Source of the DNA: Turbatrix aceti
Taxonomy: Eukaryota > Nematoda > Chromadorea > Rhabditida > Panagrolaimidae
Assembly: GCA_963969345.1 (NCBI GenBank)
Contig: OZ017766.1
Span: 2,976,001-3,040,000, forward strand
DNA length: 64,000 bases
Direction of reading: 5' to 3'
Of the stretch, positions 34,048-45,865 are shown piece after piece. The notes under the pieces are model-generated. The model searched no databases, was not told where the DNA came from, and saw nothing but the letters and a program-made list of their open reading frames with translations. Numbering within the stretch: the stretch's first letter is position 1; each line of letters starts with the position of its first letter. A program made the position numbers and the translations under genes.

Positions 34048-36615
34048 TCAGACGACGTCTTCCCTCGACATCATGAGGGGATTGATGTACTCGAAGCCAT
34101 CGAACTCAGTTTGGTCGATGTTGGCGATGATGGCCGGGTCATCCGGCGTCAGGTGTGGCACTTCGTCCGTGAACTGGCGATCAAAGTGTTGAAGGTCCCG
34201 ATCCGACTCTACGTTGGGGTTGTAGGGCGGCGGAATCTGTCGTCTCTCGAGCATCTCCCAGTCAATCGCGTTCTTGAAGAAGGGACTGTTCTTCATGTCT
34301 TCGAGGGCTTCGTCCAGGTTTTCATTGCATCCGAGCCGCTCGGTTGGGTCCTGAGAATAAATAATAAGAAATGTTCCCCCTCCGACAACTCTCACCTTGT
34401 TCATGAATGATCGCAGAATTCCAGCAGCCCTCACGGACAGGGTTCTGGGAATCCGAATTGGCTTCTCCAGGATGTGTTGGAAGAGAATGTCTTCGGTGTT
34501 CTGGTCGTTCTCATCGGCAGTGGTGATGTTGAAAGGCGACCTGCCAGCCATCATCTCGTACATGAGTACGCCCAGGGCCCACCAGTCCACGCTAAAGCCG
34601 TACGCCTCGCCGCGAAGGATTTCGGGGGCGATCTGTAAAATTCGAAGAAATTGAACACAAATTTTGCAGTCAAAACATTTTGAGAATGAATATTCAGTTT
34701 TTCAATGTCCCCAAAAAAGTTGCAAACAGCTTAACAAAAACTCACGTAATTAGGAGTGCCGCAGAAAGTGAGAGTCGTATCCTTCGGCCCGATGTTTTCC
34801 TTGCACATGCCGTAATCGGTGAGCTTGATGTGGCCATCGGCGTCGATGAGTACGTTGTCCAGCTTGAGATCGCGGTAGATGATGGACCTCGAGTGGAGGA
34901 AGTGCAGGGCCAGGATGATCTCCGCCGAGTAAAACCTGGCGTGATCTTCGGGCAGCTTGCGTTGCCGCTGCATGTGGTACATCAGGTCGCCGCCGGGGAT
35001 GAATTCAATGACAAAAAAGAGACGGGAGCTCGTCTGGAAGCAGGAATGCAGTCCTACCAAGAAGGGGTGATTGGAGGCGGTTTCAAAGACGCTTTTTTCC
35101 GTCTGAACCCAGTCAATGTCCTCGTCTTCGGTGAACATTTCCTTTTTGATGATTTTGATGGCGTAGATTTGCTTCGTTTTCTTGTGCTCTGCCTGTACGA
35201 CTTTGGCGTACGAGCCCCGACCGATGACCGTCATGAGGTTGAAGTCGTCGATGGACACGCGCCACTGATCTGAGCTGGCGTTGGATACCTGCGTCGCGGG
35301 GGCTTCGATCTCGTTCTCCGTCTTGAACGAAGCGTCGCCATTTGCGAACTCGACTGCAACGTTGGCACCTGCGTGCGCCGAAGCGGGTGGGTAGGATGGT
35401 GCGATGAGTGTGGATTCCTGTGGCTGTAAAGCACAAAAAAATAAATTATTGCTCCTATAAACGAAAAAATTATACGTTCTCAATAAAAAATTCCAAAAAG
35501 TATGTGCCTCTATTATCCCATTTTTTTCAGTGAGAACAAAAAATTTGCTGTCAAACTGATAAAAACCTTACCACACGCAGTAGGCAGAAAAGTCCGCAAT
35601 CGAGAAATAAACAACAGAACTTACCAAGGTAGTACAAACTTTTCTCACAAGTCGGTGGCACTTCTTGTGAACACACATCGCACAATCGACACATCTGAAT
35701 CCCGCACGACCGAGGCCCCAGATGTAGTCGTGGCAGATTGCGCACTCGACACGTTGGTTCAGCCTCTTGGCCTGGAATCGATGCCCATTCACATGGTAGA
35801 ATTTCTTTTTCCATCGTCGTGCGCCTCGACGATATACGCTTTCTGGAAAAAAACAAATAAACAGTACATTGTCGACTATTGCTATGGAGACACGTAAAAA
35901 GTGAACAAAAATAAACCCACTGTCTTCGCCCTGACATGGAGCACCCGGATTGAGTGGCAGTCCCATGAATACGTGTATCCTGAGTTCGGCATCATGACAT
36001 TCGCGGTACAACCGAAGAGCTTCATCGAGTTCAATTTGGGAAGAAATTGTGCATGGATCGTCTAAAAACAAATTAATGTATAAAAACGTATACCTCAAAA
36101 ACACAAATTTCAAAAAAAGAAAAAAAGTTTTATACAGTAATAAAACAGTAACGATAACATAAAGACCAGCACATCGTAAACCAAAAAGTAATAACCCCAA
36201 ATAAAAAGAGCAATAACAAGTACAACGACAAATTTACGACAAAAAGTATAAAAACTAACAGCTGTAAAAAATATCGTTACTTCGCGTTTCATGGAGGTAA
36301 AAGTAATATTTTCTGATGGGTCTTCAAAATATATTACTTTTGGAGCCATAAAAAGGTAACATAAAATATCGCAAAAATTGTTATCTATAAGTTATCGTAA
36401 GTTTTGCTCGCCAAGATCAAAAACTTTTCGTCTTAGAACCAACCTTCGGGGTCAATCCATTTGGCAGTGACGGGCTGGGTCTGAGGCATCTTGCACGCCT
36501 CGCGCAGCTTGGCGTAGAACGCGTCCAGCTTGAGCGCCGGCTTGCAGTAGATGACGAGCGCCTGCTTGTTGTACAGGATCTTGAGCTTGACATCGTCCTC
36601 CTCCATGACTACCAT
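34048..36615 (-). CDS. pkc-3: atypical protein kinase C (PKC-3/PKC iota-zeta)
   Basis: Exons 36615-36444, 36061-35921, 35842-35625, 35423-34746, 34632-34396 and 34350-34048 give 582 aa. It is the kinase of the PAR-6/CDC-42 polarity complex. Domains in order: PB1 ([16 protein letters not shown] to TAKWIDPED), pseudosubstrate [14 protein letters not shown], a single C1 zinc finger ([37 protein letters not shown]), and the kinase domain with [17 protein letters not shown], the aPKC-type DYG in place of DFG (LTDYGMC) and activation loop TFCGTPNY. The C-tail has turn motif LTPDDPAI and hydrophobic motif [10 protein letters not shown], with Glu at the phospho-site as in atypical isoforms. The start at 36615 follows a TTGCAG acceptor by 13 nt, so trans-splicing is likely; an upstream coding exon cannot be excluded. 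The last intron is 45 nt and stopless. Confidence 0.95.
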
Positions 36616-38359
36616 GCCGGTTACCCTCCTGCAAGAAAGAGCATCGCGTAATTCATTCCAACATTTTGAAACCCTCAAAACCGTTTCCGCGTCAAAGCCC
36701 AGTGCAAATAAAAATAGATGTGCGTTTTCTTGAAAAACGTATATTGCTACACGACTGGGGATTAGGTCACGGACGCGGTGAGCAATCGTGTGCGAAGAAT
36801 AATACGTATGGTTTTTTGTCAACGTCAGGAAAAAGAGAGGAAAACCGTATGATAAAAAAAATACGATAAACTAACTCACAAGCCCGCTGGCCCATTATAA
36901 TATTGCTCGCAGCAAACGAGCGGGGAGGGTGACTGACAGTGCGCGCTGCACAGAAAAGAAGATGGATACACGAATGTATTCAAAATCGATCGATCGCGAA
37001 CCGACCATCGACGTCTGCGACAAGCATGTCGCTAATCAACCGGCCTGTCCAAGAGAGCAACGCGAAAACCACCACAGAAAACGATCAAAAAATACGGTCT
37101 CACGAGACGACGAAGTGACGTAGTAAATTGACGGGTTTTCGAAACGCAAAGATTAACGATTACGATGAGCGTTTTGAAGATTTCTTTGCTACTGGCTAAA
37201 AAAATTATCGTAAAACCGTCGCGTGCTGTGGGTCTTCTTCTCACTTTTTGTGTCGGGTTCACCAACGATGAACGACGACGCCGCTAGCGCGATCTGACTG
37301 ACCGTGACACATTGACACAGCAACAGCCACCGATTTCATCCATCTTTTTTCTTCAAAAATCACAGGGGCTGCGGACACGCAAGTGCAAACAACAGCGTCG
37401 TTGATCGCTGCCACCGCCATTGCTTTGCGCGTCGATGATGGTCACCGTGTCATTTTTTGTTTTGCGCAGTCGAAAGAGGCAAAAATCAAGCCAAAAGGTA
37501 AGGAGATCACGATTTTACGCTCGGAAAAAACAAAAATTCAAAATACGCTCCTGACTGATAATTTCCAGTTGAGAAACAACAAAATTGTAAAAAAATGTCA
37601 GATAAAGGCAATTGCAAGAAAAATCGATGCAACGCTCAAAAACACGGTCAAAACACCTTTCTCCTTTTTTCTTCTTCCATACTCGGCAGCATGTTGGTGG
37701 TGTAAAAGTTATGAAGGTATGCGTGTGTGCGCGTGTGCGGGTGCGTGTGCGCATCACACACACCGCTATTCCTAACGGAATTCAGCCTGTCGCTACTTTG
37801 TTTGATTTTTTCTGACGATGAAGCCATGGGACGGGTCTCGATGCTCATTCCCGGGAGGTGCTGCACGAAACGCACCTTCCCGTTTTGGTGTAAGAGCGAT
37901 TAGTCATGAATAGTTGCTATTCCGCCCAGCAACGACGCGATCTCTCCTCGGCGCCTCCTACGGCTAGGCTGTTAGTCATCATCGATGTCGATGACGTCAG
38001 CCACACCTCGTTTTTTTAATTCTCACTGATTTGATAGCCAAAAATTAATTTTTTCTTCGGAAAAATAAGAAATACCATTTTCAGCAGTTTGGCAATTTCC
38101 AGCCGAGAAAAACATAAAAAACACCTGTTTGCCCGTTTTTTCACGCGTTCTTCGTTTTGGGGGTGTTGATTTCACTTCAATCTATGTACACGTTCAAAAT
38201 ACATTACCGGTTGTAAAAACAACCAAAAGGTGAAAAAATTTCGTGTCAAGAGTTCGAAATTTCACAAATGGTGAAAAATTACCAATTTTTTCAATTTCAA
38301 ATGTTAATTCGGGTGCGGTCATTTTCCGCGTGCTCAAACTTCGTTCATCATCTTACAAA
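36616..38359. other. spacer between pkc-3 and glutaredoxin (divergent)
   Basis: Shared upstream region. It includes a GTGTGTGCGCGTGTGCG run at about 37722-37755, prone to Z-DNA. Open frames here have no family support. Confidence 0.45.
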
Positions 38360-38809
38360 ATGGTGGTTTTCAGTCGTGTGGTTCTGTCAGATTTCACCAA
38401 TACCCTTGCTTCGTTTTTTCGACTCCAGAAACCAGCAGGTTAGATCAACCTTAACTCTGAACATTTTCGCGCAAATCTTTCAGACATGGCATCAACCCAG
38501 GAATTCGTAGACCAAGCAATCGCCAACCACAAGGTGACCGTCTTCGGCAAGTCCCACTGCCCATACTGCCACACAGCGAAGGCCGCCCTCGAATTCTTCC
38601 CTCTGAAGCCGGGCGCGCTGTTCTACACCGACATCGAGAACCGCCCGGACGTGGATGCTGTTCAGGACTACCTCAAGAAGGTGACTGGCGGCCGTTCGGT
38701 GCCGCGAGTCTTCATCGGCGGAAAGTTCCTTGGCGGAGGAGACGACACCGAAGCGGCGCGTAAAAACGGGTCTCTCGAAGCGAAACTCAAGGCTGTCGGG
38801 GCTATTTGA
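38360..38809 (+). CDS. dithiol glutaredoxin, possible two start sites
   Basis: The core frame from ATG 38486 encodes 107 aa: a thioredoxin-fold oxidoreductase that reduces protein or glutathione disulfides. The active site is CPYC (residues 24-27, KSHCPYCHTAK), with the cis-proline segment SVPRVFIGGKFLGGGDD binding glutathione. An upstream exon, 38360-38438, splices in frame (GCA G|GTTAG, CTTTCAG|AC ATG) and would add 27 residues beginning MVVFSRVVLSDFTNTLASFF, an Arg/Ser-rich, acid-poor segment that could be a mitochondrial presequence. Alternatively the CTTTCAG two nt before ATG 38486 is a spliced-leader acceptor giving the short cytosolic form. Both could coexist, as in other dual-targeted glutaredoxins; this is inference. 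Confidence 0.9.
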
Positions 38810-39008
38810 ATTATTTTTGTGAGCCTGAATTCGTGTGTTGCTATGAAGGCCAAGTATTGAACTGGGGGTGGCGGAATGCCCGGGCATCCCTGCCAGAGCG
38901 GGCGTTTTTTTACGAGAAGTGTGCTGGTATGCTCTGAGACTGTGCGTTTCAACATTGAGCTACTGTTATTATTATCACATAGGGATGATAACAACAAAAA
39001 GCGAGGGT

Positions 39009-39477
39009 TTACAATTGCTCGAATCCATTTTCGAAATGGAACTTGATCTGGAGGCTGCGGATGACGGGTTTTTCGAGGACTTCGGTCAAGTCTTGGAAGA
39101 CGAAGGGTGGCCCGTAGCATTGCCCCAGACATTGCACGGTGGTGCAGCAGAGCTTCATTCGAACATATTCGCGACTGCAAATTATGTCTTCGGCGCAGGC
39201 AACGGTTAGTTGATTCATCTTCTCGTCACTTATCTGATAAATATAACCTAAACAGAATGGGATCCTTGATTTACCGTACAACATTGACAATGGACCTACC
39301 GGTGGTACTGTTGTAATGTGTCCATTTGAAGCACGGCGTAGCACCTTCCAGAGGAGTGCAGGTGTTCTCGATGATGGCTCGAGTCTTTCGGAGTCGAATG
39401 GCCTGGTCACGGTTGTGAACGTTGGCGTAGCCCAGGTTGACGGAGATTAAGATGACGAAGAGACAAGCGGTGAACAT
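39009..39477 (-). CDS. small secreted protein with eight mature cysteines
   Basis: Exons 39477-39300 and 39247-39009 (G|GT junction, 52-nt intron with TGTTTAG acceptor) encode 138 aa. The signal peptide MFTACLFVILISVNLGYA is clear. The mature part has cysteines at about 40, 49, 77, 83, 93, 94, 99 and 103, spaced C-x8-C, C-x5-C-x9-CC-x4-C-x3-C, so four disulfides are likely. A dibasic-rich stretch (RLRKTR) follows the signal peptide, and one N-glycosylation site NST is present near residue 56. I do not recognise the family. No function is inferred beyond secretion. Confidence 0.75.
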
Positions 39478-42400
39478 TGTGAGAACGTATTCTGAAAAGG
39501 GGAGTCAGAAGAAGGGGAATCAGAGGAAAGGAACACTCGGCGTCCAGCAACGGCAGCAACTGCAGCGAACTGGTTCAATTACACCGAAGGCATCGCTTTT
39601 TTAAACCTCGATAGGGCGGTCCTTTACGTTTTTTTTCTGTTGTTTTTTTTTTCAAAGGCGGTGCCGTCCCTCAGCAGAGACCTGTGCTTGTGTGCCAACA
39701 AAAACTCCACCCCCAGACGGATCAGAGAATGCAAAAAAAAATTGTACGGTCTCTGTCCAGAGTATTTTTTAAACAAGTAGGGTAGGCACATACACCCTGC
39801 TACCTCAAACGGACGAACGCCGCAGGATAGGTGCAATCCGGAAGCACACAAACGTAGGTCGCTGACGACAAAGCTTCAAACATGAATAATAAAAGCTTGG
39901 ATGTGGTTGCCCCGAGCATCCCGGCATCGTCACGTGTACGTCATTGGCACAGTCGCAATTGTATGTTTTGTTTACCATTGCAATTGAAGTCACACAAAAA
40001 TTTATCAACTAATGCCACCCGTTGACAGAAATAATCAGAATTGCGAGCAGTTTTGTACTTGCGAGCGTAGTTGGAAGCCTACAAAAAAATGTTACCCTTT
40101 CGGGCTATAATTCTTTTTTTTAAGCTTGCAGGGTTTTGAAGTAAATATTGCGATGCAACAAATGAAAATTTTCTGTGTGAACACAGTGACATGTCTATTT
40201 TGGTATCCCAATGGAGATCATCTTTTAAAAATTCATTGCATACCGTAAAGTCTATTTTGCTGGATTTGATGCGATTTTCCCTAAATTTGAAATATCGTTT
40301 TTTGACATCAGTGCCCGTTTTCTTAACAGAAATACATTCATTTTGCTAGCAAATTACATGCGAATAAAGTTTGATTTCGGTCTGATGTGATCTCAAAAAC
40401 TCAGATTTATGTTTACGTTTTCAAAAAAGATGGTAGACTGAAGAAACAAATCTAAAAGATGTGCTTCTGTATTAACTATTTTCTGTACTTTGCACACATT
40501 ATCTGCCTATTAACACTGACGAATGAATATGTACAAGAGAGGATACAAAAAATGGGAAAAAAAATTGTTGGCAAAAGCCGCAAAGCAGATTTTGCCAAGC
40601 CGAATACTGTAATAGATATGACATCTATTGCCATTTTCAGAATTTGACACCAACATTGAAAATATGTGGTTGGTTTTGCTCCAAAGGCTAAATTTTTGAC
40701 GAAGAGTCGATGTTGTCAACTTTGAAATTGATTTCAGGCTGCTTTTTCTTCCGACCAAATTTTTGACTCTGACAGTTTTTGGTGGACTGGGATGTCACTT
40801 GTGGACCATCGCAAAAATTATGTACAGGGTCCGCCAAAACAACCCGGACAACTTTTTTATACTCGGCTTGTAGACGGGGGGGATTTTGGCAAAACGGGTT
40901 ATGGCATAAGATATCATAGACATTAGGTAATACTGTTCTCGCGGGATTTCCAGGTTGCTGCCTTCAGCGTCGATCCACGGTCCCGAACGCTGCATTGTGT
41001 CACACTACAGTATACCTCCAGCGGCCGTAAGTTTTCTAACACTATTTTTATGTTTAGAAAACATCATCTGTTATAATTTTCGAAACGATAATTTCTGTCC
41101 AGTATTCTTATAGCAACGACAATCGTAACAACGTTTGAACGGCTCGGTACCCCTTGCGTTGAACAAATTTTAATTTATCTTTTGCAGAGCGAACCACTGG
41201 TTTAAAGTGTTTGTGCCAGACACATTCCAGATGTCAAACGGCGTTTTCAGAATCACACCCTTGCGCTACTCCCGGATACGATTGCAAGCGTGAGCGTGAA
41301 AAAAAACGGAAGTGTGATGCGAAATTCTCCGAGGAATCCTTCAAAGTGCTTTTGTTTTAATAAACGATATCAAGCTTCATCCAAAAACTGTAGGAAACAT
41401 TTGATAGCAATGCCAAATTTTGCACTTTGCTTTCTCGAACTGAAAAAACAAGTCATTTAGGAAATCGGAATTTTTGCAAAACTGCGGTGTCCAAAACCCG
41501 CGAAACCTTCAATTTGGACTTGGAACTCTATTCGTTCTGCGTGTGCCAAAAATCAACATTTTTGTGCCGGTTGATGATCATCACAGTTTCCAGTAAATGT
41601 CCTTCCAAAATGTTCTAAAAGTCAATTTATTAAATTGAGTGAGCAACGAACATAGGCAATTTCAGGAGTAGGGAAAAACACTGATCGACAGAACCCACAA
41701 TCAAATACATAAGTTACTGTAAAATTACGATATTTCAAGCTAAAAAATGTTTTTTGTTGTTGAAGTTTGAATTTGTGAGCTCGAATATTTTTCAATCTTG
41801 CAATGATGGAGTCCCGAGGTCTGCAAAGTAATTATATTTTTTATCCGGGGGCGATAAGCTTACATATCACTTTTTTCTCGAGTTCTATGCGTATCTTTAT
41901 GTTCTTGAGTAGACAAGAGGTGTCTATGTTAATCTCAAAGGATAGACTTGAAAGATAGGGATAAATATGAAAAGAAAAGGCGATTCATTATGTGATGGAT
42001 AGTTTTCTTCGAGGACGGCAAGCTGATTAAGGGGTTTAGAAGTCTGTTTGACGTTCATAGAAATTATTCAAAACATCTCGTGTCTTTTCGTTACCCTGAT
42101 ATATGCTCGAATACAAAAAATCTGCATAACTCGTGCCGATAGAAAGAATTTTATCGACGACAGAGAAATTTTGTAGTAAAGACGGTTACAGTATAGCACC
42201 AGTGCATTCAGAGAAGGGTAGCAAAATTTCTCCAGAATAAAAAAAAATTAATAACAAGGCGATGTCCCGGTTTTATATTTCTTGATATTATTTCGTCTTG
42301 GCAGTATAAATATTTATCACTGAAACCGTTTTAAAGTTTCATGACCGCTGCACGGCCATTCCAGCCAATGTTGTATTGTATATTATAATAGAACGTAGAG

Positions 42401-42500
42401 GAAACATATAATATTGGATTTCTGACGTTTTTGGACTATCCATTCCTTTTGCTTTAATGAAATCCAGTTTTTGGTGGACCATCGCGAAATTATGTATTAC
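39478..42500. other. gene-poor spacer before the repeat array
   Basis: AT-rich. It contains a mariner-like fossil (40823-40995) and a short motif TGGACCATCGC followed by an A-rich TTATGTA, found at about 40802 and again at about 42476 next to the start of the array. No gene is seen. Confidence 0.45.
40823..40995 (-). mobile_element. Tc1/mariner-like transposon remnant
   Basis: The outer end begins TACAGGGTCCGCCAAAACAA, with CCCGGACAAC following, typical of terminal repeats of this superfamily. Reading inward on the minus strand, a frame ending near the terminus contains GPWIDAEGSNLE, resembling the C-terminal end of Tc1/mariner transposases (W-x-x-a-x-G). Only this one end is seen; no second terminal repeat or catalytic region is found, so it is a fossil fragment. 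Confidence 0.4.
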
Positions 42501-43774
42501 AAGGCTAAAAGGGGGGCCCCCTACGGGGGCCCCAGGAAGGGAAGAGGAAGGAAGGGGAAGGCAAGGCAAGGCAAGGTAAAGGCATCAAGGAAGGATCAGA
42601 AGGATCGTAAAATCGAAAAGGATCGTCTATCGTTTTGTTGTTTATTTTCTTTTTGCCCGTTTTACGTTTATCTTTTGCCGATCATAATTTTACCGATAGA
42701 AAATAATTATTTTTTGTTATTATCTTTTCGAATAACCGACGATTTGCATATTATCAAAATCAAATCAAATACATATAATCGTTTTTTGACCCGCTTTCAA
42801 ATTTAAAAATATTGGAATACATAAATATAATGGGGGCCCCTACGGGGCCCCATGTAATTTGTTTTACGCTTTTATAAAATATAAGTAATAATGTTGCTTT
42901 TCAATATCGCGCATCTTTCGTCACCGCCTAATAAATCCTCGCCCGCTGCAATCGCCCGTTTCAATGCATAAAACCAAACACAAAAAATATTCAAAGAATA
43001 GGTACAAACACTAATACTGGGGCCCAGGAAAAATAGCAATTTAACAAAAATCATAAAATTATGATACATGAATCAAAATTAATAACAACAATAACTTGTT
43101 TTGCCATCTTTCGCCATCACCCAAATACCCACTGTCACCGCCGTTGCGGTTCTCTCCACTGATGGCATGTGCGGCGCCGTCCGTCTCTGCACCCGCTGTC
43201 TGGTCCGCCCCCACACCATGGATTTCATTTTCTGAGAGATCAAAAAATTGAATTATTCAAATTAATTTTTAAAAAGTTGAAAAAATGTTTTTCATACTCA
43301 GCAAAAAATGGCAATGCTATTGATATCACATTTGCCCCTACCCCAGTTACTGGCACAAATTATTTTTTTGTAAACCAAAAATTCAAATTTGTTCATGTTT
43401 GATTTTTGATTGTCAAATGACCCATCATTATGATTGCCTATTTCCAAGGAATTCAAAAATATTTTTTTCAACATTTTTAAAATTAATTTAACAGAATCAT
43501 TTTTTTGTCTTACGCAATCGTCCTTGCGCTATCGCTCGCTCGCTCACACTCACCCACTTGACCCTGCGCGCCGCCTCCTCCCTCTATCGCGCTTTCGCCA
43601 TTGACTATTTTGACAATTATGATAAAGCGTGCATTATCTTTTTCAAATCAATGGCTCCGGACCTAATGGCCCGCCAAACCGTTATCAGCGTAAAATTTGG
43701 ATTTTATCGAATATACATACCGTAAAATTAAAATTGTGTCTTTGTAAAAACATCCTACTATTATAAGAGTTAAC
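42501..43774. repeat. array unit 1
   Basis: A complete unit of 1274 bp. Both hairpin loops are TACG (42522 and 42841). It differs from units 4 and 5 at scattered positions. Confidence 0.88.
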
Positions 43775-44566
43775 AAGGCTAAAGGGGGGGCCCCCTTCGG
43801 GGGCCCCAGGAAGGGAAAGGGAAGGAAGGGGAAGGCAAAGGCAAGGCAAGGCAAGGTAAAGGCATCAAGGAAGGATCAGAAGGATCGTAAAATCGAAAAG
43901 GATCGTCTATCGTTTTGTTGTTTATTTTCTTTTTGCCCGTTTTTCGTTTATCTTTTGCCGATCATGATTTTACCGATAGAAAAGAATTATTTTTTGTTAT
44001 TATCTTTTAGAATAACCGATAATTTGCATATTATTAAAATCAAATCAAATACATATAATCGTTTTTTGACCCGCTTTCAAACTTAAAAATATTATAATAC
44101 ATAAATATAATGGGGGCCCCTTTGGGGCCCCATGTAATTTGTTTTACGCTTTTATAAAATATAAGTAATGATGTTGCTTTTCAATATCGCGCATCTTTCG
44201 CCATCGCCTTATAAATCCTCGCCCGCTGCAACCGCTTATTGACCCGTTTCAAAGAATAAAACCAAACACAAAAAAATATTCTACAAACACCGGGGCCATT
44301 AAAAATAGCAATTTAATAAAAATCATAAAATTATGATACACGAATCAAATCAAAATTAATAACAACAATCACTTGTTTTGCCATCTTTCGCCATCACCCA
44401 ATCGCCCACTGTCACCGCCGTTGCGGTTCTCTCGACTGATGGCATGTGCGCCGTCCGCCTCTGCACCCGCTGTCTGTTCCGCCCACTCACCATGGATTTC
44501 ATTTTGTGAGAGATCAAAAAATTGAATTATTCAAATTAATTTTTAAAATGTTGAAAAAATGTTTTT
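43775..44566. repeat. array unit 2, left part
   Basis: Runs from the AAGGCT start to the run AATGTTTTT, where homology to other units stops abruptly. The missing remainder resumes at 48501. Confidence 0.85.
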
Positions 44567-45037
44567 ATACTATTAGTAAAAAATACATATACCTGAAGTG
44601 GTTTGAAAAAAGTAGACACAAGAAATTTCTCAAATTTTAATCAAATGTCCTAAAACGGTATCTAACATGATCTACGTCTTCGATAGAATAGTTGTCGGGC
44701 ATATCCGAGACTTTTATCCAGATAACGGAAAAACAAGGTGAAAATTTGTAGTTCGATATTTTCTTTTCAAAAATTTTCTGTAAAAATTTGTGAAATTCAA
44801 AAATGTGCTCCAGCCAAAAGTTGCGCTTTTGAACAGGCTTTGATATTACGTTTTGATGCTCTGAGGATATTGCCCCTGGGCTTCAAAACAATTCACTTAG
44901 CCTCTGGATAAGGGAGGGAACAGAGAGAGTAGAAGAGAGTGCAGACCTTGCAGTTTGAACAGAGAAAGGAATCGGAAAGGAACGGGAGTGATCAAACACA
45001 AAACGCCGCCCGCCGAGAGGCAAATGCGGGAAAACGA

Positions 45038-45110
45038 TGCGTTTGTAGGCGAGTGGTGCGAGAGTGAATCCATCACCTACGGGTCCCAGGTTCAATCCCT
45101 GGAGGGTGTA
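45038..45110 (+). repeat. tRNA-like fossil or SINE head
   Basis: An A-box-like TAGGCGAGTGG (45045-45055) and a B-box GGTTCAATCCC (45089-45099) are correctly spaced, and CCAGG-TTCAATC-CCTGG forms a perfect T arm (45086-45102). The 3' acceptor strand AGGGTGT has no partner at the 5' end, so this is not a functional tRNA. It is probably a tRNA pseudogene or the promoter part of a SINE. Confidence 0.4.
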
Positions 45111-45467
45111 AGCTTCTTTACCTAATTGCTAGGGATCACTAATAAATTATAAAAGCTTAATACAGTATCATACAGTACCCCAGACCCCCTAAAGACTCGT
45201 AAAAACTTCAAAAAAGTAAAATACATGTGTGGTACCATTCGAACCGCAAAAATGAGAAGAATCCAAATATGATAAAAGATATACATACTTCTTCCATTGA
45301 AAAGTGCCTCATGGCAAATACTAAATTTCAATGACCCTTTCAAGTGCAATATTTTTTCCTAATTTATAAAGTACTCAGAAATTTCTTTAACTCTCAAAAA
45401 TTTATCCCGTTACTTTTTTTTGCAAGTTTACCGTAAATTTGTTTAATAAACATCCCTAGCGTACAAC

Positions 45468-45848
45468 CAGGGTGGCGAAGCGGGAGAATCTCCCAATTCT
45501 CATGGGAGAATTTCTCCGGAGAATCTCCGAAGATTCTCCCAAGTAAAAAAATTCTCCCGGGAGATTTATAAATAATTATACGGAAAATAATGAAACAATT
45601 AATGAAAAATCCGCGTTTTTATAAATTGCTGTAAACAGAAATGCGTTAGCAATGTGCTGAAACAGAACATAACTGTCTGCTTTGATTTTTATGTTGTTAA
45701 TTTATTTTTTTAATGGAGAAAACATTTTTTGATGCTTTTTAGCAAGCTGAGTCTCTCGGGAGATTTTGGGAGAATCTCCGGAGATTTCGGGAGAATCTAC
45801 GGAGATTTTCTTCCGGGATGCAATCTCCCGGGAGATTTCGCCACCCTG
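45468..45848. mobile_element. hAT-type MITE, 381 bp, with 8-bp target duplication
   Basis: Terminal inverted repeats begin CAGGGTGGCGAA and end TTCGCCACCCTG. The subterminal regions are full of GGGAGATTCTCC-type palindromes, which make the element a foldback structure. The flanks are identical 8-mers CGTACAAC (45460-45467 and 45849-45856). CAGGGT ends plus an 8-bp duplication are hallmarks of hAT transposons. There is no coding capacity, so it is non-autonomous. Confidence 0.9.
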
Positions 45849-45865
45849 CGTACAACTACTTCTTT

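Noticed and set aside
38868..39209. 113-aa plus-strand frame
   Set aside because: Antisense to the eight-cysteine secreted protein gene, which has splice and signal-peptide support.
45038..45110. Functional tRNA gene
   Set aside because: The acceptor stem cannot form and no anticodon arm is clear.
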